Origin: Bernardetia sp. MNP-M8
Lineage (GTDB): Bacteria > Bacteroidota > Bacteroidia > Cytophagales > Bernardetiaceae
Assembly: GCF_037126285.1 (NCBI RefSeq)
Contig: NZ_CP147012.1
Location: 1,550,001 to 1,614,000 of the forward strand
Reading direction: 5' to 3'
DNA: 64,000 nucleotides
Shown here: positions 28,112-35,411 of the stretch, piece by piece
Numbering within the stretch: position 1 is the stretch's first letter
Layout: each line of letters opens with the position of its first letter
Notes under the pieces: model-generated
What the model saw: only the letters and a program-made list of their open reading frames with translations
Databases searched by the model: none
Told to the model about the DNA's origin: nothing
Translations under genes and position numbers: made by a program

Positions 28112-31100
28112 TTGTCGTACTTCAATTTTGGAAAAAAATATAAAAAAAACAGAGTGAAATCTCCTATAAAAGCATCTTTATTTATTTTTTCAATCATAAG
28201 AATTACTCATTTAGTAATTTTTTTGAGTGGTCTTTTTTTTGTGTTATTTCCTGTTTTTTCATTTGCTCAACAAACTATAAATCTTGATTCTAAAAAAACA
28301 CTTTCTCAATATATTTTTAGAAAATGGACAACTGAAGAAGGATTACCTTCAAATGCTATTATAGATATTATTCAAGACCAAAAAGGATATATTTGGATAG
28401 CTACTCATGATGGGTTAGCTCGTTTTGATGGCGCAAAGTTTACCCCCTATACAGTCAAAAATACACCTATTATTCGCTCTCATGCTATTCGCTCACTTTT
28501 ATCTGACTCAAAAGGAAATGTTTGGGTAGGAACACAGCGAGGGATTTTGAAATTTGAAAATAATGAATTTAGTGTTCCTATAGAGTTTAATATTTTAAAT
28601 GAATACAATATTGAAGCAATTTATGAAGATAAAAATGGAATTGTTTGGGTAGGAACAAGTACAAACGGTATTTTTTATTATCAAGACGAACAGTTTAGAC
28701 CTCTAAAAGAACTTCGCCTATATTTACAAGGAGCTGTGGCTTCTATTTTTGAAAAAGATGATGCACTTTACTTTACATCTCTTCGGGGTGATATAGTACG
28801 CTATAAAAACCAACAAATAAGCCGAATAATAGATTTTGAACAGACAAGAGGAATTTCATTTGCCAAAACAATCAATACAACTACATGGGTAGGAACAGAA
28901 AACGGGTTAAAACTATTACAAGGAGATTCTTTAGCTGATTCTCCTTACAAAAAAATAACGGCTATAAAAGATGCATCTGATATTTTGGAAGACCAAAATG
29001 GTTTTTATTGGATTACTTCTGAAAATGGATTATATCGTTTTAATAAAAAAACAAAATTACTAGAGCATTACAACGAAGATCAAGGTCTGTCTAGTAATAT
29101 TCTACAAAAATTATTAGTGGATAGAGATGGTAATATTTGGATTGCTATGTTTAGAGGTGGACTTGCCCAGATTTTAGATGGAAAATTTGTTAATATTAGT
29201 CCTAGTGAAGGGCTTTGCTCTAATGTAATTTACTCTATTGTACAATTTACACCTGATAAATATCTTATTGCTGGAGAAAGTGATTCTATTTCTATTTTAT
29301 ATGGAAATACTGTCAGAAATGCAAAATTACCTTTACAGCTTCCAAGCCAGCGTATTCGTCACTTACTTTTTGATAGAGATTCTAGTCTTTGGATAAGCAC
29401 CTATAATGGTCTTGTCAAAATTACACGAGAAAATAAACATAAAATTTACGGATTAAACGACGGACTTTTAGATGACCAAGTTCGTATGACTTTTGAAACA
29501 AAAGACTCTACTTTGTGGATAGGAACACGAAGAGCAGGGCTTTTTTATCTTACAAACCAAGACTCCTTCAAAACAGTAAGTAAAAACTTAGCTTCGGAAA
29601 CCATTATGAGTATGGCAGAAGATAAAACAGGAAATTTTATTGTTGGAACTAAAAGAGGGATTTCTTTTATAGAAAACAAACAAATTGTTAAACAGCTTTG
29701 GACACAAAACGGACTCGCAAGTAACATTGTTTTTTCAATTTTTGTAGACGATAATAATATAATTTGGTTAGGAACAGATTCAGGACTTACACGCATAAAA
29801 GGAGAGCAAATTACAAATTATGATGCCAGTTCTGGATTGTGTGAAGGAACTGTTTTTGATATTTTAGAAGATAGAGAGGGTTATTTTTGGTTACCTTGTA
29901 ATAATGGTTTAATGCGAATACAGACCAAACAACTCAATGATTTTGCAGAGAAAAAAATTGATTTGGTAGATTGTCGTTTTTTCAATCGAACAGATGGAAT
30001 GAAAAGTGACCAAATGGTCGGCACAGGAAGAGGATTAGTAGATTTGAAAGGGAATGTTTGGTTTCCAACTTATAGTGGAGTTGTTCATATAAATCCATCT
30101 TCTATTACAAAAAGAAAAAATGAATCTCAACCTATTTTTGAAAAACTAGAAACTGATGAAAAAACTATTTATGATTTTAATAAAGATATTTCTTTAGAAG
30201 CAGGAACACAGTATTTGACTATTTTCTTTACAGCCTTTGATTATACAAACTCCCTTTCACTAGACTTTAAATATCGTCTTGATCCTTTTGATAAAGACTG
30301 GATAAATTCTCAAAATCAGCGTAGTGCATCTTATACCAACCTTCCTCCTAACGAATATCGTTTTGAAGTAATCACTAAAAAAGGAGATGGAACTTGGAAT
30401 GATGAAAATCCTGCCATTCTAAATTTTGTAGTAAAACCTCATTGGTATCAACGATTAGGCTTTCAAGTAGGTGGTGTTTTGGGTGTGATTCTTCTTTTCT
30501 TACTTATTTATTATCTTAGAAATTTACAGTACAAACGAAATCAAATTTATTTAGAAAAAGAAGTTTCCAACCGAACAGAAGAAATTGTAAAACAAAAATC
30601 ACAGCTTCAAATACAAAAAGAAGAGTTACAAGATACTGTTCAACGACTCAATCAAACCCAAATTCATTTGGTTCAATCTGAAAAAATGGCAAGTTTGGGA
30701 CAGCTTACAGCAGGAATTGCCCATGAAATAAATAATCCCATAAATTTTGTTTATGCAGGAGTAGATGCTCTTCAAACTACCTTAGATGAACTTATGGAAC
30801 TTATGTTTTTATATGAAGAATATGAAGTATTAGAAAAATCAGAGAATAATACAGAACAAGCTCAAAAAGAAAATCAACAAAAGAAAAAAGAAAAATTTAA
30901 TCAAATATTAGAATTAAAAACTCAAATTGAATTTGAGGAATTAAAAGAAGATTTGAATCAACTTGTAAAAGATATTCGATATGGAGCACACCGAACTAGC
31001 GAAATTGTAAAAGGTCTGCGTACTTTTTCTAGGTTAGATGAAGTAGAACTTCGTTGGGCAGACTTACATGAAAATATTGTGGCTACACTTGTTATTTTGC

Positions 31101-31570
31101 GTCCTCAATACAAAGATCATATAGAAGTAGTCAGAAATTTTGATAGTGGTATTTCTCAAATAGAATGCTTCCCAGGTAAACTCAATCAAGTTTTTACAAA
31201 TATTATTGCAAATGCTATTCAGGCAATAGATGAAAAAAGAGAAAAAGAAGATATTAAATTACCTCAAAAAGATAAAATCATTATTTCTACTCAAAAACTC
31301 TCCCAAGAAGAATCTCCTTTAAATATCAAAACAGCTAAAGTTTCTATTCAAGATTCTGGAAAAGGAATGAGTGAAGAAACACGTCAAAAGATTTTCGAAC
31401 CTTTCTTTACTACAAAAGGAGTCGGAAAAGGAACAGGTTTAGGACTTTCTATTAGTTTTGGATTAATAGAAAAACATCAAGGAAAGATGGAGGTAGAAAG
31501 CAAAATGGGAGAAGGAACTACATTTTTGATTTATTTACCTATTGATAGAAGTGAAATTTTGAGTGAATAA
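28112..31570 (+). CDS. Two-component sensor histidine kinase with periplasmic beta-propeller (Reg_prop/Y_Y_Y)
   Basis: No ATG is available near the 5' end: the frame starts at TTG 28112 or GTG 28154, both before a signal sequence ending in FSFAQQ. About 1150 residues follow. Residues 60-680 are repeated propeller units with 'GLPSNAIIDIIQDQKGYIWIATHDGLARFDG'-type motifs. The Y_Y_Y domain is near 690-770, one membrane helix near 785-808, then a coiled coil. A HisKA-like segment 'MASLGQLTAGIAHEINNPINFV' places the phosphorylated His near residue 871. The HATPase domain (N-box near 1030, 'GTGLGLSISFGLIEKH') ends the protein. There is no receiver or AraC domain, so the response regulator must be encoded elsewhere. 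Confidence 0.9.
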   Translation: MSYFNFGKKYKKNRVKSPIKASLFIFSIIRITHLVIFLSGLFFVLFPVFSFAQQTINLDSKKTLSQYIFRKWTTEEGLPSNAIIDIIQDQKGYIWIATHDGLARFDGAKFTPYTVKNTPIIRSHAIRSLLSDSKGNVWVGTQRGILKFENNEFSVPIEFNILNEYNIEAIYEDKNGIVWVGTSTNGIFYYQDEQFRPLKELRLYLQGAVASIFEKDDALYFTSLRGDIVRYKNQQISRIIDFEQTRGISFAKTINTTTWVGTENGLKLLQGDSLADSPYKKITAIKDASDILEDQNGFYWITSENGLYRFNKKTKLLEHYNEDQGLSSNILQKLLVDRDGNIWIAMFRGGLAQILDGKFVNISPSEGLCSNVIYSIVQFTPDKYLIAGESDSISILYGNTVRNAKLPLQLPSQRIRHLLFDRDSSLWISTYNGLVKITRENKHKIYGLNDGLLDDQVRMTFETKDSTLWIGTRRAGLFYLTNQDSFKTVSKNLASETIMSMAEDKTGNFIVGTKRGISFIENKQIVKQLWTQNGLASNIVFSIFVDDNNIIWLGTDSGLTRIKGEQITNYDASSGLCEGTVFDILEDREGYFWLPCNNGLMRIQTKQLNDFAEKKIDLVDCRFFNRTDGMKSDQMVGTGRGLVDLKGNVWFPTYSGVVHINPSSITKRKNESQPIFEKLETDEKTIYDFNKDISLEAGTQYLTIFFTAFDYTNSLSLDFKYRLDPFDKDWINSQNQRSASYTNLPPNEYRFEVITKKGDGTWNDENPAILNFVVKPHWYQRLGFQVGGVLGVILLFLLIYYLRNLQYKRNQIYLEKEVSNRTEEIVKQKSQLQIQKEELQDTVQRLNQTQIHLVQSEKMASLGQLTAGIAHEINNPINFVYAGVDALQTTLDELMELMFLYEEYEVLEKSENNTEQAQKENQQKKKEKFNQILELKTQIEFEELKEDLNQLVKDIRYGAHRTSEIVKGLRTFSRLDEVELRWADLHENIVATLVILRPQYKDHIEVVRNFDSGISQIECFPGKLNQVFTNIIANAIQAIDEKREKEDIKLPQKDKIIISTQKLSQEESPLNIKTAKVSIQDSGKGMSEETRQKIFEPFFTTKGVGKGTGLGLSISFGLIEKHQGKMEVESKMGEGTTFLIYLPIDRSEILSE

Positions 31571-31630
31571 AAAAACCTCTATCTACTTTTTCAAATAAAT
31601 AAAGGTCTAAATTTTTCTTTGCTATTTTTT

Positions 31631-32137
31631 TTATACTGTCAAGTGTCCTTCTACGCCACCATCCATTTGCTCTCCTGTCATTGCAGAAGCTACAATTTTT
31701 AACATAGAAACAATTTTTCCATCTTTTGTATCCCAATAATAGGCATCTTCTGGAAATACTTCAATGATTGTCAAATTTGGATCATCTTTTCCTTTTGGAA
31801 ACCATGCTTTTGCTAACGGATCCCAAATTTCATCAATTTTTTCTCTGTTTTTTGAAATGGTTGCTTTTCCATAAACGCTCATAAATTCGCTGTCTGAAAC
31901 TTTTGAAAACATAAGTTGAACTCTTGGGTCTAATAATATTTTTTGATTGTGGTCGCTATCTGCTGCACTCAAAAATAAAATATGCCCATCTTCTGATACT
32001 TCTTGTGCTGTCATTGGACAAACTGAAAATGGTGCTTCTGTTAGATTGGTAGCAAACATGCAAATTCGTTGGTCTTTCACAATTTCTTGCATTTTGCTGA
32101 TAGCTTTCTTGTCGATAAGATTTTTTACTTCTCCCAT
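31631..32137 (-). CDS. Pyridoxamine 5'-phosphate oxidase family (general stress protein-like)
   Basis: The 168-residue protein has a split beta-barrel flavin-binding fold: 'MQEIVKDQRICMFATNLTEAPFSVCPMTAQEVSEDGHILFLSAADSDHNQKILLDPRVQLMFSK' and 'FMSVYGKATISKNREKIDEIWDPLAKAWFPKGKDDPNLTIIEVFPEDAYYWDTKDGK'. This is the general-stress-protein 26-like subgroup, which binds FMN or F420-type cofactors and is not the vitamin B6 enzyme. Physiological substrate is unknown. It is single and convergent with the sensor kinase. Confidence 0.85.
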   Translation of the reverse strand: MGEVKNLIDKKAISKMQEIVKDQRICMFATNLTEAPFSVCPMTAQEVSEDGHILFLSAADSDHNQKILLDPRVQLMFSKVSDSEFMSVYGKATISKNREKIDEIWDPLAKAWFPKGKDDPNLTIIEVFPEDAYYWDTKDGKIVSMLKIVASAMTGEQMDGGVEGHLTV

Positions 32138-32897
32138 AATAGGTGTTTTGTATTTAGATTAAAAAAAATAGTTTAAAAAATATTCTTACATATTAAACAA
32201 AATATATTTAACATTTCAGATAAATAATGAATGTGTGTCTTTTTGCTATTATAAACAGACCAATACAATAATAGTTTTGATTTTCTATAATTTAAGACGT
32301 TAATAAAAATCCTCCCAACATTATGTTATTGCCTTTTGGATATTTTTCAATTCTTATTTTTATTGATGGTTTTGTAAGTCATTTTTTATCTCATTGCCAA
32401 AGCACTTTTTAAATTTTTGGGAAATACGATAAATAATTCTCCTAGATTTATTTTTCTATTTTATTCATTCTAACTACTCTAAATGCAGATTTAAACTTAA
32501 AATTTGTGAAAGAAATATTTTTTTTTTGAACACTTTTTAAGAGTTGGTGTTTCATAAAGAGAACCAGTTAAAACTTCTGATATTTATTTTTTTAAACTCT
32601 TATTTTTTTATCAAATCTGTCACTAAATTTGCTAGATGCTTAGCCGTAAAAATACCGTTTTTTACTACCCAATTTTATTGATATAATTACACAAAAACGT
32701 CATTTTTAGCTAAAAATTATCAATTAAATAAACTCTCTTAAAATGTACTTTCAAGAATTATTAAAATATACTTCTCTCAGAATTTAGTATATTTAACTTT
32801 TTGAAAGGAATTTTTCATTTCAGACAACTTTTTAATCAATCAACTTTTATTTAACCGAAGTTTTATACTTCATTTAATCCAAACCCTATTTTTTGTT
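32138..32897. other. Long AT-rich intergenic region upstream of the exported-protein cluster
   Basis: About 760 bp with no plausible gene on either strand. One TAAATTTG box (32624-32631) resembles a -7 element but has no TTTG at -33. No strong hairpin, tRNA or repeat was found. It separates the divergent PNPOx-like gene from the cluster beginning at 32898 and may hold a long regulatory leader. Confidence 0.4.
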
Positions 32898-33548
32898 ATG
32901 CAAAAGAACAAGTCAATTCGCAAATGGTATTTCCGTTTAAATTTTTATTTAATTATTCTTTTAGGAATGGGAACTACTCTAACTACTACAAGTTGTAAAA
33001 ACAAACAGAAAATTGCAGCAGAACAAGCTGCAGCTGAGAAAAAAGCAAAAATTGAAAAAGCAACAAAAGACTTACAGGCACTTTTAAACGATACTTCTAT
33101 GTCTGCTGAAGAGCGTCAGAAAAGAATTGATGCTATCAAGAAAATGAATATTGATGATGCAACTGTAAAAGACCTTATCGCTCAAGCAGAGCAAAGTGTA
33201 AGAGAGCAGCGCATTAGAGAAGAAGAAGAGAAGCGTCAGAAAGAAGCTGAAGCTGAAGCAAACAAGAAAAGTAAAACTATCAAAGACTTCTTCTCAGAAA
33301 TTGCTAATGCAAGTGATGCAAATGCAGCAAACTCTTCTATCCAAAATGCACTTAAATTATTTGCTTCTCCACAAGCTCCTGTTTTGATTATCATTGCAGA
33401 AGAAGGAGGAGAAAAAGATTATGACGAGCCAACAACTGCTGAAAAATACCTTAACTTCATCAAAGACCAAAAGAAAATGAATCACAAAGTAGTGAGCATT
33501 GGCACAGATGAAAACGGCAAAATCAAACTTTTAGAACTTAGTAATTAA
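32898..33548 (+). CDS. Putative exported/lipoprotein with long charged coiled coil, first of a four-gene cluster
   Basis: The 216-residue protein starts at ATG 32898 with a basic N-terminus, a hydrophobic stretch (LNFYLIILLGMGTTLTTTSC) and a possible lipoprotein Cys at 33. Residues 40-125 are Ala/Lys/Glu-rich and should form a coiled coil ('EQAAAEKKAKIEKATKDLQALL', 'EQSVREQRIREEEEKRQKEAEAEANKK'). The last 85 residues are a small domain with 'ASPQAPVLIIIAEEGGEKDYDEPTTAEKYLNFI'. I do not recognise the family. It precedes three further exported-protein genes on the same strand; a hairpin at 33593-33620 follows it. Confidence 0.65.
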   Translation: MQKNKSIRKWYFRLNFYLIILLGMGTTLTTTSCKNKQKIAAEQAAAEKKAKIEKATKDLQALLNDTSMSAEERQKRIDAIKKMNIDDATVKDLIAQAEQSVREQRIREEEEKRQKEAEAEANKKSKTIKDFFSEIANASDANAANSSIQNALKLFASPQAPVLIIIAEEGGEKDYDEPTTAEKYLNFIKDQKKMNHKVVSIGTDENGKIKLLELSN

Positions 33549-33592
33549 TACTTGTTGATTAGCTAAAAAGCTAACAACAACTATTGAATAAA

Positions 33593-33620
33593 TTGTGGTT
33601 GATATAATTATCAGCCACAA
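33593..33620 (+). terminator. Hairpin after the coiled-coil lipoprotein gene
   Basis: A 12-bp stem (TTGTGGTTGATA with TATCAGCCACAA, one G-U pair, 4-nt loop) is followed by GTTTTGATTTTT. Another hairpin (33552-33580) precedes it. Together they suggest at least partial termination before the next gene. Confidence 0.45.
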
Positions 33621-33780
33621 CTGAGTTTTGATTTTTGGCACAGTTTTTTGATTTCTAAGTTATTATTAGACTTCATTATCTAGTTATTATCATTCAATGA
33701 GTAACTGCATTTTCAGTTACAATGTCATTTTTTAAACTTTTAAATCCATTATTTGAATTTCACTCATTATTTTTAATACA

Positions 33781-34380
33781 ATGAAAAATATTAATAAACT
33801 TCTCTTCTCATTTTTATTTGTTTTTGCTTTCATGGCAGTAGATTCTTCTGCTTCTGCTCAAACAAATGCAGACCTTAGTCCTACTCGTAAACGTGCGATT
33901 GACTCTCTTGCTTTAGAAAAAGTAAAAGATTTAAGTCGTTATATTTCTCTTATCGGAAACAAATCTACTCAGTATTCGGAAGCTATGCGTGTCATTGACC
34001 GTGCAATGGAATTATTTTCTGATGGCGCAGAAATGGGAGTTTCTTCTGTAAACTCTAAAGCAATTCGTTATTATGGTGTTCGTAAATATTTTGACCGTTT
34101 GATGGCTCTTAATTACGATCAAGTAGAAATCGATTGGTTTAATATTCAGTATATTTCTGACTTAGAAAAACAACCAGACGGACGTTATGTAGGTGTAATT
34201 ACTATCTTCCAACGTTTTACAGGTAAATCTGCCGATGGTTTGGTTCAATATTCTGATGTAACTAAGAAAGATATTACAGTTTATGTAGAACGTAAAAAAA
34301 CTATTATTGCAGGTCGTGAAATCGGCTTTTGGGATGTTCTTTTAGGTGATGTTCGTGTAAGCGAAACAAAGAGAAACTAG
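33781..34380 (+). CDS. Exported protein of unknown function, similar to the N-terminal domain of the LRR protein at 35401
   Basis: The 199-residue protein has a clear signal peptide (MKNINKLLFSFLFVFAFMAVDSSASAQ). The mature part is one alpha/beta domain of about 165 residues: two N-terminal helices, then strands 'VEIDWFNIQYISDLEKQPDGRYVGVITIFQRFTG' and 'DVTKKDITVYVE'. By eye its order of helices, 'PDG' turn and 'tiT..r..G' strand matches residues 40-200 of the LRR protein at 35401, suggesting a shared NTF2-like or related fold. No function is known. It is second of four co-directional exported genes. Confidence 0.65.
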   Translation: MKNINKLLFSFLFVFAFMAVDSSASAQTNADLSPTRKRAIDSLALEKVKDLSRYISLIGNKSTQYSEAMRVIDRAMELFSDGAEMGVSSVNSKAIRYYGVRKYFDRLMALNYDQVEIDWFNIQYISDLEKQPDGRYVGVITIFQRFTGKSADGLVQYSDVTKKDITVYVERKKTIIAGREIGFWDVLLGDVRVSETKRN

Positions 34381-34388
34381 ACAAATTC

Positions 34389-34555
34389 AATTACGAATTA
34401 CGAATTATTAATTACGGAAGTCCTGTAATTTTTGATTTGTAATTCGTAATTTATTTTTTACACAAGCTATTTTTTATTTCAATTTGTAATTGAATTACTG
34501 AAATTCTTGATTAGCTATGCTAATGTATTTAATTGGTAATTCGTAATTCGTAATT
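34389..34555. repeat. 167-bp segment bounded by 19-bp perfect inverted repeats (AATTACGAATTACGAATTA)
   Basis: AATTACGAATTACGAATTA at 34389-34407 is an exact reverse complement of 34537-34555, and an additional GTAATTCGTAATT unit lies at 34440-34452. The right arm ends immediately before the ATG of the next gene at 34557. The repeat unit is low complexity (GTAATTC iterated), so it may be a dispersed intergenic repeat or a large leader hairpin. Confidence 0.5.
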
Positions 34556-34556
34556 T

Positions 34557-35411
34557 ATGATTGTATTAAAACGTATTTTTTCAACTTTTCTTTTGGCATT
34601 GGTTTTCCTTTTGCCTTTTTCTGTTTCTGCACAAATAGGTAATTATTTGGGTGATGAATCTGATCTGTATGCTGCCACCAAGCAAATGAATCAGTTTTTT
34701 AGACGTTTTAATCATGAGGAAGATAAATTAGGAAATAAGTTTGATCCTAGTAGTAAAGAATTTAGAAATAACTCAGATAGAAAAGACTATATAAATATAC
34801 TTTTTGATGGACAAAATAAAGCTGTTCCTCAATCTGTAAAAGATGATTTTGTCAATCAGGTTACTAACTCAAGCAATCCAACATTTTTAGAGTTTCATGG
34901 TGGAAACTGGTTTGCAGAAGTAACTACTCGTTTTGTTTATGAAGGTAGAGAACAAGACTTGACTCTTTTTATGAAACTCCAAGAAGAAAGAGTTGGCTCA
35001 AAATGGGTAATCAGTAATGTTTACTTTTCGCCTTTTGCTAAAATAATGGGAAAAGATATTCAAGACCCAAATAAGTTTTTGCACCCACTTAGTCATGAAC
35101 TAGAATTTATGAATCTAAGAAAGATATTTGATGAACCTCAAGAACTCAAAGAAGTCAAAAATTATGTTGAGGTAAATCATAAAACAGATTATGTAACACT
35201 ATTTTTATATGAAGTGGCTCGTAATGCACTACAATTCAAAACGGTTACAAATGTAAAATTTCACTTTTTTCAAATAGATAATTGGTATCTTGAAGTTTCT
35301 CGTTTCAATCGTGGAGGATACAACAATGGTTGGCTAATTTCAAATTTAGCTCGCTTAACTCCTGATAATAAAGATGTTTTGTTAAATTATATTTATTCTA
35401 ATGGTAATTAA
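34557..35411 (+). CDS. Exported protein of unknown function (possible double NTF2-like domain)
   Basis: The 284-residue protein starts with a signal peptide (hydrophobic residues 9-24, ending VSAQ). Residues 30-160 resemble an NTF2-like cone: 'DLYAATKQMNQFFRRFNHEED', 'YINILFDGQNKAVPQSVKDDFVNQV', 'WFAEVTTRFVYEGREQDLTLFMKLQEERVGSKWVISNVYFSPF'. The second half ('DYVTLFLYEVARNALQFKTVTNVKFHFFQIDNWYLEVSRFNRGGYNNGWLISNLARL') repeats that helix-then-strand layout. No catalytic residues are identified. The stop codon overlaps the start of the LRR gene by 11 bp, indicating translational coupling. Confidence 0.65.
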   Translation: MIVLKRIFSTFLLALVFLLPFSVSAQIGNYLGDESDLYAATKQMNQFFRRFNHEEDKLGNKFDPSSKEFRNNSDRKDYINILFDGQNKAVPQSVKDDFVNQVTNSSNPTFLEFHGGNWFAEVTTRFVYEGREQDLTLFMKLQEERVGSKWVISNVYFSPFAKIMGKDIQDPNKFLHPLSHELEFMNLRKIFDEPQELKEVKNYVEVNHKTDYVTLFLYEVARNALQFKTVTNVKFHFFQIDNWYLEVSRFNRGGYNNGWLISNLARLTPDNKDVLLNYIYSNGN

